64,000 nt of DNA from an uncultured Bacillaceae bacterium (GCA_937934645.1 CALGYZ010000082.1:1-64000), one strand, 5' to 3'. Shown: positions 35,835 through 45,091, numbered from the stretch's first letter. Notes: generated from the sequence alone by a model not told the origin. Made by a program: numbers and translations.

Positions 35835-38132
35835 ATACCGCACGGCTTCTTTATTTACATAGCTATTACTACCGTTCAGGCTTTTCTTGCATTTCATGAT
35901 TTTCCTACCGGGGCCCTTGTTTTTACTGCTTTTGCGTACATCCTTTCCTTCAGGCTGCACAGAAAATACTTATACCTGTTCACATTGGTTTTTATCGCGG
36001 CACTTTTGTATTTTACCGCCAGTTTTCAAACAGCGGGTGAAGAAATAGAAGAAATAGAAGTGAGACTGCCGGTACGGTTTACAGTGTTTCCGGAATTTGA
36101 TGGAAACAAGCTGAGCGCGGTCGGAAAAATCCGGGATGAAGAAAAGATACAAATTATTTACTATATCCAATCAGAAGCAGAGAAAGAGAGATTGGCCGGT
36201 GAAATTCAGGCCGGAACCGTTTGCCGGATAACCGGGACACTGGCTTCGCCTCGTTCCCCGGGCAATCCCGGTGTATTTAATTACAAACAGTTTTTATTGA
36301 CACAAAAGATCAAGTATATTCTTACCGTACAAAAGGTAACTGACTGCCGTAATGAAAAAAATAATTTGCACGCGCAAATATTGTCAATGCGCAAATCCGG
36401 GATTGAACTCGTAGAAAAACATTTTCCCGCACCTGCCGCCCCGTTTATTAACGCACTGCTTTTCGGATACGATGAAAAAATGGATGAAGAAAAGACCGCC
36501 GCATATCAGCAGCAGGGTATATCACATTTGTTAGCGATATCAGGCTTGCATGTGACCATCGTTACCGCTTGTATATATTTTCTGCTTTTAAGATGCGGCC
36601 TGACGAGGGAACAAGTCCGGATTTTGTTATTAATGTTTTTGCCTGTATACGCCATTTTGTCCGGTGCCGGGCCGTCGGTTATCCGGGCTGTGTTTATGTC
36701 ATGGTTAATTTTGTTTTTCTCCAAGTGGAAGGAGAAATTCCATCCCCTTGATGCCTTGTCTGTTTCCTTTCTCGTGTATATATTGGTTAATCCCTTTATC
36801 ATTTTTCATGTTGGCTTCCAATTATCCTACTCGGTTGCCGGCGGACTGATCCTCTCCCGTACGATATTCAGGAAAATAAAAAATGCATTGTTAAACAGTT
36901 TTATGGTTTCTTTTATATCCCAACTCCTTTCCCTGCCGATCCTCCTTTTCCACTTTTATGAATTTTCACTCCTCAGCTTTTTATTGAATGTGGTATATGT
37001 GCCCCTGTATTCGGTCATCATTCTTCCGCTAAGCCTGGCAATTTTTCCCGTGTTATTCATCCTGCCTGAAATTGCCCGCCCGGGAATCAGCTTGCTCACA
37101 TTTCTATTAACACTGGCCAATGATTTTGCGGTCTGGATTAATCAATTCCGGGTTTTCAAAATTGTACTGGGCAAACCGTCCGTACTTCTTTTATTACTGT
37201 ACTATGCGGCTTTTTTTACCGGTTTTTACCTGATTGAGAAATATTGGCTGCAGAAGAAAAAAGCATTGATTCTGTTATTTACCGTCCCGTTGCTTTTCCA
37301 TATTTTGACGGTAAAATATACACCCGCCGCCGAAGTAACGTTTATCGATGTCGGCCAGGGTGACAGCATTTTGATTAAGCTGCCATTTAACCGCGGTACG
37401 TATTTAATTGATACCGGGGGAAAAGCTCTCTTTGCTGAAGAAGCATGGAAAAAAAGAAAAAATTATTTTGATCCTGGAAAGCATATCATTGCACCTTTTT
37501 TAAAAAGCAAAGGGGTTACTAAAATTGATAAGCTGATATTAACCCACGGTGATATGGATCATGTCGGCTCAGCTGTTTCCATTCTAGACCAGATCCATGT
37601 TAAAGAAGTTGTTGTGGGGAAAACAATAAATAAAAAGAATGCCGAGTTGGAGGTAATTAAACATGCAAAAAGAAAAAACATCCGGGTAATCGAAGTTTAT
37701 GCCGGAATGTATTGGAAAAAGGACGGACATTGGTTTTATATTATCAGTCCGGAAAAATTTGCCGGGGCGGATAACGATTCGTCGGTTGTCGTATATGCGA
37801 AAATGGGCGGAAAAAAATGGTTGTTTACGGGGGATTTGGAAGAACGGGGGGAAAAACGATTAATCAATAATTATCCCGAATTAACGGCGGATATATTAAA
37901 AGTTGGTCATCACGGCAGTATTACATCGACAACTGAACAATTTTTGGAAAAAATACATCCGGATTTTGCAGTCATCTCAGCAGGAAAAAATAATCGCTAC
38001 GGACATCCTCACGAAGAAGTACTTGACCGTCTCCAAAAATTCAACGTCATCATATTCCGTACCGATGAAAACGGCGCAGTGAGTTTCACTTACTGTACCG
38101 GCCGGTGGCGTGTGAAAACCATTTTTCCTTAA
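35835..38132 (+). CDS. comEC: DNA internalisation channel ComEC (no canonical start codon found)
   Basis: Multi-spanning membrane protein: N-terminal OB-fold domain, the competence core with about seven helices (LLAISGLHVTIVTACIYF and following) and a C-terminal metallo-beta-lactamase-like nuclease domain (FIDVGQGDSILI, THGDMDHVGS, KVGHHGS). It moves single-stranded DNA into the cell. The first TTG is at 35985, but the frame is open back to 35787 and reads plausible membrane sequence (FFIYIAITTVQAFLAF). Starting at ATA 35835, 6 bases after GGGGGG, gives 765 residues, close to the 776 of B. subtilis. No ATG, GTG or TTG exists in that stretch. Start position uncertain; the rest is firm. Confidence 0.85.
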   Translation: MPHGFFIYIAITTVQAFLAFHDFPTGALVFTAFAYILSFRLHRKYLYLFTLVFIAALLYFTASFQTAGEEIEEIEVRLPVRFTVFPEFDGNKLSAVGKIRDEEKIQIIYYIQSEAEKERLAGEIQAGTVCRITGTLASPRSPGNPGVFNYKQFLLTQKIKYILTVQKVTDCRNEKNNLHAQILSMRKSGIELVEKHFPAPAAPFINALLFGYDEKMDEEKTAAYQQQGISHLLAISGLHVTIVTACIYFLLLRCGLTREQVRILLLMFLPVYAILSGAGPSVIRAVFMSWLILFFSKWKEKFHPLDALSVSFLVYILVNPFIIFHVGFQLSYSVAGGLILSRTIFRKIKNALLNSFMVSFISQLLSLPILLFHFYEFSLLSFLLNVVYVPLYSVIILPLSLAIFPVLFILPEIARPGISLLTFLLTLANDFAVWINQFRVFKIVLGKPSVLLLLLYYAAFFTGFYLIEKYWLQKKKALILLFTVPLLFHILTVKYTPAAEVTFIDVGQGDSILIKLPFNRGTYLIDTGGKALFAEEAWKKRKNYFDPGKHIIAPFLKSKGVTKIDKLILTHGDMDHVGSAVSILDQIHVKEVVVGKTINKKNAELEVIKHAKRKNIRVIEVYAGMYWKKDGHWFYIISPEKFAGADNDSSVVVYAKMGGKKWLFTGDLEERGEKRLINNYPELTADILKVGHHGSITSTTEQFLEKIHPDFAVISAGKNNRYGHPHEEVLDRLQKFNVIIFRTDENGAVSFTYCTGRWRVKTIFP

Positions 38133-38174
38133 ACTTCATCAATCACATATATTTCCCTGGTGCATAAAATATTA

Positions 38175-38201
38175 AAAAAGGGGCTTAGACTGCCCCGTTT
38201 T
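38175..38201. terminator. terminator between comEC and yqzM
   Basis: GGGGC-TTAGACT-GCCCC flanked by A and T runs, usable from both sides. Confidence 0.8.
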
Positions 38202-38334
38202 AAGACCCGATCGCTTTTATTACCGTGGCAATGATAAATAAGGCCGCGAAGAAACTGAAGGATACAACCATTCCGACAACAGAATCAACAAAATCATTCC
38301 TTTTTGATTGCACGTTTTGTTCAAATTCGTTCAC
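38200..38334 (-). CDS. yqzM: YqzM family small membrane protein
   Basis: 44 residues from GTG 38334, preceded on the minus strand by AAGGGAGGCGG. The sequence begins VNEFEQNVQSKRNDFVDSVV and has one membrane helix (about residues 20-40), closely resembling B. subtilis YqzM, which also lies between comEC and holA on the opposite strand. Function unknown. Confidence 0.92.
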   Translation of the reverse strand: MNEFEQNVQSKRNDFVDSVVGMVVSFSFFAALFIIATVIKAIGS

Positions 38335-38471
38335 GAAAAACCGCCTCCCTTATTATTTATTTTAAGTATACGTATAGGAGCTTAAAAAATCCATATATTT
38401 AGAATTTTTTGTTTTCTGGCAGCGATAACAGAAATAATTTTAATTTTCGGAGGCAAATTAAGAATACATCC

Positions 38472-38536
38472 CGTTGGACCATGTGTCCAACGTTTATATA
38501 AAAAGGAATTGGCAGGAAGCCAATTCCTTTTTTATT
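38472..38536 (+). terminator. two tandem hairpins upstream of holA
   Basis: Hairpin 1 is CGTTGGAC-CATGT-GTCCAACG (38472-38492), with no T run. Hairpin 2 is AAAAGGAATTGGC-AGGAA-GCCAATTCCTTTT with a T run (38501-38535), a good terminator. No plus-strand gene precedes them, since yqzM is on the other strand. They might end a short untranslated RNA or insulate holA. The surrounding 281 bp hold nothing else I recognise. Confidence 0.75.
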
Positions 38537-38616
38537 CTTGATAAAATAACAATTTTTTTTTACGATAAATGAATAGAACCAATCATAATAAAGAACAAAA
38601 GAACGGAGAGAAGCTC

Positions 38617-39624
38617 GTGTTTACAAATGTTTGGAATGAGATTCGGCGCGGAAAAACTTCGTCCTTGTATTTATTATACGGAGAGGAAAGTTTTTTAATC
38701 GATTATACTAAAAATTTACTGGTTGATTTATTGCCGGAGGAAGAACAGGAATTCAATCTGTCAATCTATGATTTGGAGGATACGCCGGTAGAAGCGGCAG
38801 TGGAAGATTGCCGGACGATTCCTTTTTTTGGGGATAAAAAAATCGTTATATTATATAATCCGTATTTTTTGACGGCTGAAAAAGGAAAGGAAAAAGTGGA
38901 GCATAATATAAAAGTATTTGAGGAGTATTTACAAAGTCCAGTTCCTCACACAATATTGGTGATTATTGCTCCCTATGAAAAATTGGATGCACGGAAAAAA
39001 TTAACGAAGTTTTTACTAAAAAACGCTGTAGCATTGGAAGCCAAGTTTTCTGAAAAGGAAACAAAAAAATGGATTAAAGATTATACCGGTCAATATGGAC
39101 TCCGGATCACGGACGGTGCTGTTGACTTAATCCATCATCTTGCCGGTCCGGACTTAGCCGTTATACATAACGAAATTGAAAAGCTGTCCCTTTATGCAGA
39201 AGACGGGGTTATTGACGAGGCAAAGGTCCAGCAGCTTGTGCCCAAGTCGCTGGAGAATAATGTTTTTGTTCTTGTGGATAAAGTTGTGGGAGGAAAACTG
39301 GATGAAGCACTGGAAATTTATTACGATTTGCTGAAACTTAATGAAGAACCGGTTAAACTGCTTGCACTGATTGCGAGTCAAATCCGGCTGTTGTATCAGG
39401 TGAAGTTACTCGCCCGGCAGGGATACGGGGAAGGGAAAATTGCCGGTATTTTAAAAGTCCACCCTTACCGGGTGAAATTAGCTGCCCGTCATGCGAAAAA
39501 TATTCCGGAAGAGAAACTGCTGGAAATGATCGGTATGCTGGCGGAACTTGATTTTAAAATGAAGAGCGGTTATGGAAAACGCGAAAAATTGTTGGAACTG
39601 TTCTTTTTCCGCTTTTTAAAATAA
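38617..39624 (+). CDS. holA: DNA polymerase III subunit delta (YqeN)
   Basis: 335 residues from GTG 38617 after ACGGAGAG; an in-frame ATG 48 bases earlier has no site. It is the clamp-loader delta subunit, which opens the beta sliding clamp. The N-terminal SSLYLLYGEESFLIDY, the AAA+-like fold without Walker A, and the C-terminal collar region (ALIASQIRLLYQVKLLARQG) match HolA. Convergent with rpsT. Confidence 0.94.
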   Translation: MFTNVWNEIRRGKTSSLYLLYGEESFLIDYTKNLLVDLLPEEEQEFNLSIYDLEDTPVEAAVEDCRTIPFFGDKKIVILYNPYFLTAEKGKEKVEHNIKVFEEYLQSPVPHTILVIIAPYEKLDARKKLTKFLLKNAVALEAKFSEKETKKWIKDYTGQYGLRITDGAVDLIHHLAGPDLAVIHNEIEKLSLYAEDGVIDEAKVQQLVPKSLENNVFVLVDKVVGGKLDEALEIYYDLLKLNEEPVKLLALIASQIRLLYQVKLLARQGYGEGKIAGILKVHPYRVKLAARHAKNIPEEKLLEMIGMLAELDFKMKSGYGKREKLLELFFFRFLK

Positions 39625-39631
39625 ATTACCG

Positions 39632-39669
39632 AAAAAACAGGCTGTTTGCGAAAAAACAGCCTGTTTTTT
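39632..39669 (+). terminator. terminator after holA
   Basis: AAAAAACAGGCTG pairs with CAGCCTGTTTTTT. Confidence 0.9.
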
Positions 39670-39680
39670 ATACCGATGAC

Positions 39681-39712
39681 AAAAAAGAAAATTTGGTTAA
39701 AAACCAAATTTT
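39681..39712 (-). terminator. terminator of rpsT
   Basis: AAAATTTGGTT (39688-39698) and AACCAAATTTT (39702-39712), followed on the minus strand by a CTTTTTTG run. Confidence 0.78.
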
Positions 39713-39726
39713 CCTGTCAAGACACA

Positions 39727-39993
39727 TTATGCTTGCAATGAATTTACTTTTTTATACAGCTTGGATTTGTGCCGGTTAGCGGCATTTTTATGAATAATTC
39801 CTTTGGAGGCCGCTTTGTCAATTTTCCGTACAGCAAGCACCAAAGCTTCTCTTGCTGCATCTGCATCTTTATTTGCTACCGCTGCTTCCACTTTTTTAAT
39901 GGCTGTGCGCATGGCGGATTTTTGTGATTTATTCGAAATTCTTCTTTTCTCGTTTGTTTTAATGCGTTTGATGGATGATTTAATATTTGCCAT
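39727..39993 (-). CDS. rpsT: 30S ribosomal protein S20
   Basis: 88 residues, basic and helical, starting MANIKSSIKRIKTNEKRR; it binds 16S rRNA early in assembly. ATG 39993 follows AGGAGGTGAAAAAA. The GTG 9 bases upstream belongs to the ribosome-binding site. Divergent from gpr, as in B. subtilis. Confidence 0.97.
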   Translation of the reverse strand: MANIKSSIKRIKTNEKRRISNKSQKSAMRTAIKKVEAAVANKDADAAREALVLAVRKIDKAASKGIIHKNAANRHKSKLYKKVNSLQA

Positions 39994-40179
39994 TTTTTTC
40001 ACCTCCTAAGATGCGAAACGGTTACTTGACGAAAAACATATTCATAAAGAACAACTGATATTTTACCAGATGAAGCCAATGATTGCAACAGAAACTGCGG
40101 AAAACACACTGAATGAAAAAGAATCCGATGGAGAGAATAACAGTAAGGAACTTCCAATGACCGGAAAGGAGAATAATAA

Positions 40180-41286
40180 ATGAACAGGGAACGAGAATAT
40201 TCGGTCCGGACGGATTTGGCAATAGAAGCAAAAGAAATGATCACGGAAGAAATGGAAACAAAACAGGAACCGGCCGCAGGTCTTGATGGTGTCATTGTTA
40301 AAGAAAGAACTGAAAAAGGTGTAAACATTTCAAAAGTTACCATCACCGAGGAAGGAAGCAAAATCATCGGAAAAAAACCCGGGCACTATTTAACTTTGGA
40401 GAGCAGTTCCATTCGTGATTCGAACAGGGATTTTGAGCAAATAACAAAAAATATATTTGCCAGGGAGTTTAGACATTTTTTAAAGGAACAAGGGATCGGA
40501 GAAAATGATCAGTGTTTAGTTGTCGGACTGGGCAATTGGAATGTTACGCCTGATGCCCTGGGGCCGATCGTATGTGAAAACATTCTGGTTACGAGGCATT
40601 TATTCGAATTGCAGCCGGAAAACGTACAGGAAGGCTACCGGCCGGTCAGTGCCATTTCACCAGGTGTGATGGGGATTACTGGAATTGAAACGAGTGACAT
40701 TATTTTTGGAATTGTTAAAAAAATAAACCCTGATTTTATCATAGTCATTGATGCCCTTGCCTCGAGATCCATCGAGAGGGTGAACTCAACCATCCAAATC
40801 TCCGATACGGGTATTCATCCCGGATCCGGCGTGGGCAACAAACGGAAGGAACTGAGCAAAGAAACATTGGGAATCCCCGTTATTGCCGTCGGCTGTCCGA
40901 CTGTGGTTGATGCTGTATCTATTACAAGCGATACAATAGACTTTTTATTGAAACACTTTGGCCGGGAAATTAAGGAAGGAGACCGTCCGTCCAGATTGTT
41001 GGCACCGTCAGGTTTAACGTTTGGGGAAAAGAAAGTGTTTACTGAAGATGATTTGCCGGATGAAGAAGTAAGAAAGACATTTCTCGGAATTATCGGCACA
41101 TTGGATGAAGAGGAAAAACGGGCATTGATCCGGGAGGTGTTAACACCGATGGGACATAATTTAATGGTAACACCAAAAGAAGTGGATGTTTTTATAGAGC
41201 GGATGGCCAACATTATTGCTTCCGGTTTAAATCAAGCTCTTCACCGGGCACTTGACGAAAAAAGTGCGGAATTTTCAACCCATTAA
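40180..41286 (+). CDS. gpr: spore germination protease Gpr
   Basis: 368 residues, as in B. subtilis. It degrades the small acid-soluble spore proteins on germination. It is made as a zymogen: the pro-region ends at the autoprocessing site within EYSVRTDLAIEA near residue 15, which imitates the SASP cleavage site. Catalytic-region blocks VVGLGNWNVTPDALGP and VIDALASRS are present. ATG follows GGAAAGGAGAAT. spoIIP, normally next, is missing. Confidence 0.96.
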   Translation: MNREREYSVRTDLAIEAKEMITEEMETKQEPAAGLDGVIVKERTEKGVNISKVTITEEGSKIIGKKPGHYLTLESSSIRDSNRDFEQITKNIFAREFRHFLKEQGIGENDQCLVVGLGNWNVTPDALGPIVCENILVTRHLFELQPENVQEGYRPVSAISPGVMGITGIETSDIIFGIVKKINPDFIIVIDALASRSIERVNSTIQISDTGIHPGSGVGNKRKELSKETLGIPVIAVGCPTVVDAVSITSDTIDFLLKHFGREIKEGDRPSRLLAPSGLTFGEKKVFTEDDLPDEEVRKTFLGIIGTLDEEEKRALIREVLTPMGHNLMVTPKEVDVFIERMANIIASGLNQALHRALDEKSAEFSTH

Positions 41287-41350
41287 CCGCATGTTTCCGG
41301 ACTTGGGACATATTTTATGAATATACGGAAATATATTTGGGGTGATCCGG

Positions 41351-41689
41351 ATGTTACGTTTTATGTTAAAATTGGTTGTACTTGTTAGTGTATTGTTTAT
41401 CGGTGTGATCATCGGTTTTCAGGAAGCAAATTACGGGCTAAAAAAAATGAAAGGATTTGACGATGGAAGTTTTACTGCCGTTTTTTCTATCCGTGAAGGG
41501 AAGGAGTCCGGTGATCTTGAAGCGGTCATATTCGGTGAAACGGTTAACAGTGAAACTTTAGAGGAAAAAAAGAAAGTACTTGAAGAAATTTATACATATA
41601 ATCTCTTTACCGATATAGCCAAAACATTAACCCATTTGTTGCAAAATATCTTCTCATTAATACTTCCGGATCATGAGCATGTTGAATAA
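41351..41689 (+). CDS. yqxA: YqxA family protein (DUF3679)
   Basis: 112 residues from ATG 41351 after GGGGTGAT. One N-terminal membrane helix (residues 5-24) followed by FQEANYGLKKMKGFDD, the hallmark of YqxA/DUF3679, then a soluble tail. In B. subtilis it sits between spoIIP and lepA and is co-transcribed with spoIIP; here it follows gpr directly. Function unknown. Confidence 0.88.
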   Translation: MLRFMLKLVVLVSVLFIGVIIGFQEANYGLKKMKGFDDGSFTAVFSIREGKESGDLEAVIFGETVNSETLEEKKKVLEEIYTYNLFTDIAKTLTHLLQNIFSLILPDHEHVE

Positions 41690-41770
41690 CTGTTTCATAG
41701 ATCACTCCTGTTTTTATCAACAAATGTAAAACGCTTTTATGAAGTTTTGTTATATAACAAAACAAAACCG

Positions 41771-41819
41771 AAGCGCCCGGCGGATGTACAAGTACCGAAA
41801 CGTCCGAGGGCGCTTTTCT
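41771..41819 (+). terminator. terminator after yqxA
   Basis: AAGCGCCC (41771-41778) pairs with GGGCGCTT (41808-41815), followed by TT; a perfect 20-base AT-rich palindrome lies just before it at 41744-41763. Confidence 0.8.
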
Positions 41820-41827
41820 TATTTTCA

Positions 41828-41856
41828 TTGAATATAAAAAAATGTACTGTTATAAT
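41828..41856 (+). promoter_or_regulatory. promoter of lepA
   Basis: TTGAAT (41828-41833) and TATAAT (41851-41856) with a 17-base spacer, 40 bases before the lepA ATG. Confidence 0.72.
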
Positions 41857-41896
41857 CAAAAATAGTTGACTTGTTTAGATTACAGGAGTGAACGGA

Positions 41897-43720
41897 ATGA
41901 ACCGAGAAGAAAAATTAAAACGTCAAGAGAAAATCCGTAACTTTTCAATTATCGCCCATATTGACCACGGAAAATCCACATTGGCAGACCGGATTCTGGA
42001 AAAAACAGAATCGGTTTCCGAACGGGAAATGCAGGATCAGCTGCTTGATTCAATGGATTTGGAAAGGGAACGCGGCATAACGATAAAATTAAATGCCGTG
42101 GAAATAAAATATAAAGCAAAGAATGGCGAAGAGTATATCTTTCATCTCATAGATACTCCGGGACATGTTGATTTTACATATGAAGTTTCCAGGAGCCTGG
42201 CTGCATGCGAAGGAGCGATCCTGATTGTCGACGCAGCCCAGGGAATAGAAGCGCAGACATTGGCCAACGTATATTTAGCGATCGATAACGATTTGGAAAT
42301 TTTACCTGTGATCAATAAGATCGACCTGCCGAGTGCCGATCCGGAACGTGTCCGTAAGGAAATTGAAGACGTGATCGGTTTGGATGCGGATGAAGCGGTT
42401 CTGGCTTCGGCGAAAAACGGGATCGGCATTGATGAAATATTGGAGCAAATCGTTGAGAAAGTTCCGCCTCCGCAAGGTGATCCGGATGCCCCGCTCAAGG
42501 CGTTAATTTTTGATTCCTTTTATGATCCCTACCGCGGAGTTGTTGCTTTAATCCGGATCATGGACGGCACCGTTAAAGTCGGTGACAAAATTAAAATGAT
42601 GTCAACTGGCAAGGAATTTGAAGTTACAGAGTTGGGGGTCAACTCCCCCAAACCGGTAACAAGGGATGAACTGACGGTCGGTGATGTTGGTTATTTGACC
42701 GCTGCCATGAAAGACGTTGGCGATACCCGTGTAGGGGATACGATAACCCATGCCGAACGCCCGTCGGAGGAACCGTTACCGGGTTACCGGAAATTAAATC
42801 CGATGGTATATTGCGGTATGTATCCCATTGATAACGCAAAATACAACGATCTCCGCGAAGCATTGGAAAAATTGCAGCTGAATGATGCAGCACTGTATTT
42901 TGAACCGGAGACTTCCCAGGCGCTCGGATTCGGTTTCCGTTGCGGTTTCCTTGGGCTATTACACATGGAAATCGTACAGGAACGGATTGAAAGAGAATTT
43001 AATATCGATTTAATTACAACCGCACCAAGCGTTATTTATAATGTCCATATGACGGATGGCGAGATCGTCCGGGTAGACAATCCGTCAAAAATGCCGGAAC
43101 CGTTGAAAATCGATCATATTGAAGAACCGTATGTAAGAGCATCGATTATGGCACCAAATGACTATGTAGGTGCGATTATGGAACTTTGCCAGAATAAGCG
43201 TGGAAACTACATCAATATGGAATACCTGGATGATACGAGGGTATCCATTATTTACGAAATTCCGCTTTCGGAAATTGTATTTGACTTTTTTGACCGGTTG
43301 AAATCGAGCACAAAAGGTTACGCGTCCTTTGATTATGAATTTATCGGCTATAAACGGTCAAATCTCGTAAAAATGGATATATTGATTAATGGAGAAAAAG
43401 TCGATGCGTTGAGCTTTATCGTCCACAGGGAGTCTGCCTACGAACGGGGAAGAACCATTGTGGAAAAACTGAAAGAAATTATTCCCCGTCAGCAATTTGA
43501 AGTTCCTGTACAGGCGGCGATCGGTTCGAAGATCATTGCCCGGTCAACGATTAAAGCAATGAGGAAAAATGTCTTGGCAAAATGTTACGGCGGTGACGTT
43601 TCACGGAAACGGAAACTGCTGGAAAAGCAAAAAGAAGGAAAGAAACGGATGAAACAAGTAGGTTCTGTGGAAATTCCACAGGAAGCCTTTATGGCTGTAT
43701 TAAAAATTGACGATGAATAA
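41897..43720 (+). CDS. lepA: elongation factor 4 (LepA)
   Basis: 607-residue translational GTPase. P-loop AHIDHGKSTLADR is near residue 20, G3 DTPGHVDFTYE near residue 85 and G4 NKIDLP near residue 140; the C-terminal domain special to LepA ends the protein. It acts on ribosomes in initiation or back-translocation. ATG 41897 follows AGGAGTG; an in-frame GTG 9 bases earlier is part of that site. Confidence 0.97.
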   Translation: MNREEKLKRQEKIRNFSIIAHIDHGKSTLADRILEKTESVSEREMQDQLLDSMDLERERGITIKLNAVEIKYKAKNGEEYIFHLIDTPGHVDFTYEVSRSLAACEGAILIVDAAQGIEAQTLANVYLAIDNDLEILPVINKIDLPSADPERVRKEIEDVIGLDADEAVLASAKNGIGIDEILEQIVEKVPPPQGDPDAPLKALIFDSFYDPYRGVVALIRIMDGTVKVGDKIKMMSTGKEFEVTELGVNSPKPVTRDELTVGDVGYLTAAMKDVGDTRVGDTITHAERPSEEPLPGYRKLNPMVYCGMYPIDNAKYNDLREALEKLQLNDAALYFEPETSQALGFGFRCGFLGLLHMEIVQERIEREFNIDLITTAPSVIYNVHMTDGEIVRVDNPSKMPEPLKIDHIEEPYVRASIMAPNDYVGAIMELCQNKRGNYINMEYLDDTRVSIIYEIPLSEIVFDFFDRLKSSTKGYASFDYEFIGYKRSNLVKMDILINGEKVDALSFIVHRESAYERGRTIVEKLKEIIPRQQFEVPVQAAIGSKIIARSTIKAMRKNVLAKCYGGDVSRKRKLLEKQKEGKKRMKQVGSVEIPQEAFMAVLKIDDE

Positions 43721-43770
43721 GTTTACGCCTGACTGTTTTGCTGAATGAATTTTCATAGTAAAATACTTCG

Positions 43771-43812
43771 GAGAGGTTAGGAATGGGCTTCCATACTAGC
43801 CTCTTTGTTTTT
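43771..43812 (+). terminator. terminator after lepA
   Basis: GAGAGGTTAG with CTAGCCTCT, inner GGAA/TTCC, then TTTGTTTTT. Confidence 0.82.
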
Positions 43813-43846
43813 CCTTTTGATCACTAAATGAAAAGGTTGTGGTTTT

Positions 43847-44980
43847 TTGCCCCGTTCAATATATATTCATATCCCTTTTTGCACCCAGATTTGCTATTAT
43901 TGTGATTTTAATAAGGTGTTTTTAAAAGGACAGCCTGTCGGAGAGTATCTTGAGGCGTTAAAAACCGAAATGACAACTGTTTTTCAAATGTTTCCTGCGC
44001 AAGAAATCCGCACGGTATTCATCGGAGGCGGTACTCCGACGGCTTTGTCTCCCGGACAACTGGAATACTTAATGCAGATGATTCATCAGTTTGTTACGGT
44101 AAATCCGGAAACGGAATTTACGATTGAGGCCAATCCCGGCGATTTATCGGCTGAGAAATTGGCGGTATTAAAAAATTACGGCGTTAACCGTTTAAGTCTC
44201 GGAGTACAATCGTTTAATGACCGGCTCCTTAAAGAAATCGGCAGAAGCCACCGGACAAAAGATGTATATGAAACCGTAGAAAGGGCAAGAAAGACCGGAT
44301 TTGAAAATATCAGCATTGACTTAATGTACGGTCTGCCCGGTCAGACTTTGGGCGATGTGAAAGATTCTTTGCAGTCATTTTTCGATTTACAGCTGGAGCA
44401 TTGTTCGGCTTATTCATTAATCATTGAGCCAAAAACCGTTTTTTATAATTTAATGAATAAAGGAAAGCTCACTTTGCCGCCGGAAGAATTGGAAGCAGCC
44501 ATGTATGAAACAATCATGGAAGAAATGGACAAACACGGCTTTCGCCAGTATGAAATCAGCAACTATGCAAAAGAAGGATTTGAGAGCAAACATAATCTGG
44601 TCTATTGGGATAATGAGGAATACTATGGTTTTGGTGCCGGAGCACATAGTTATATAAATAACGCACGGAGATCCAACATCGGTCCCGTGAACCATTATAT
44701 AAAAGCAACGAAAAATGGAAAATTGCCGGTACGTGAAGAAAATTCCCTCTCAAAAAAGGAACAGATTGAAGAGGAAATGTTTTTAGGTTTGCGCAAGAAC
44801 CAGGGGGTATCCCTTTCCCGAGCAAGTCAAAAGTTCCAAATCAATTTACGGGAATACTATAAAAAAGAAATCGAAGAACTGCTTAAAAAACGACTAATTA
44901 CTGTTGAAAACGACCACATAAAGCTGACAAAACAAGGAAGATTGCTGGGAAACATCGTTTTCCAGCAATTTCTCAAATGA
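43847..44980 (+). CDS. hemW: radical SAM family heme chaperone HemW
   Basis: 377 residues from TTG 43847 (site AAAAGGTTGTGG). The radical SAM motif CTQICYYCDFN has three cysteines in CX3CX2C. It lacks the fourth cysteine that marks the coproporphyrinogen oxidase HemN, so this is HemW, a heme-binding chaperone, although many databases call it hemN. The GGGTPTAL and SLGVQSFNDRLLKEIGR motifs follow. It stands between lepA and hrcA, its usual place in Bacillus. Confidence 0.94.
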   Translation: MPRSIYIHIPFCTQICYYCDFNKVFLKGQPVGEYLEALKTEMTTVFQMFPAQEIRTVFIGGGTPTALSPGQLEYLMQMIHQFVTVNPETEFTIEANPGDLSAEKLAVLKNYGVNRLSLGVQSFNDRLLKEIGRSHRTKDVYETVERARKTGFENISIDLMYGLPGQTLGDVKDSLQSFFDLQLEHCSAYSLIIEPKTVFYNLMNKGKLTLPPEELEAAMYETIMEEMDKHGFRQYEISNYAKEGFESKHNLVYWDNEEYYGFGAGAHSYINNARRSNIGPVNHYIKATKNGKLPVREENSLSKKEQIEEEMFLGLRKNQGVSLSRASQKFQINLREYYKKEIEELLKKRLITVENDHIKLTKQGRLLGNIVFQQFLK

Positions 44981-45064
44981 CAGGACGGCAATGATGAACG
45001 GAATGATCCGCCAATCGAATTCAATTGACTTATGAAGGGGAATTTGTTAACTTATTATATAGAT

Positions 45065-45091
45065 TTAGCACTCGATATTTGAGAGTGCTAA
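45065..45091 (+). promoter_or_regulatory. CIRCE operator of the hrcA-grpE-dnaK operon
   Basis: TTAGCACTC (45065-45073), nine bases, GAGTGCTAA (45083-45091): a perfect copy of the HrcA operator, 14 bases before the hrcA start. It lies in the 5' untranslated leader. A TTGACT at 45025-45030 may be the -35 of the promoter; the -10 is unclear among AT-rich bases 45047-45060. Confidence 0.97.

Noticed and set aside
43847..44980. Coproporphyrinogen III oxidase HemN
   Set aside because: The radical SAM motif lacks the fourth cysteine of HemN; HemW is the better call.
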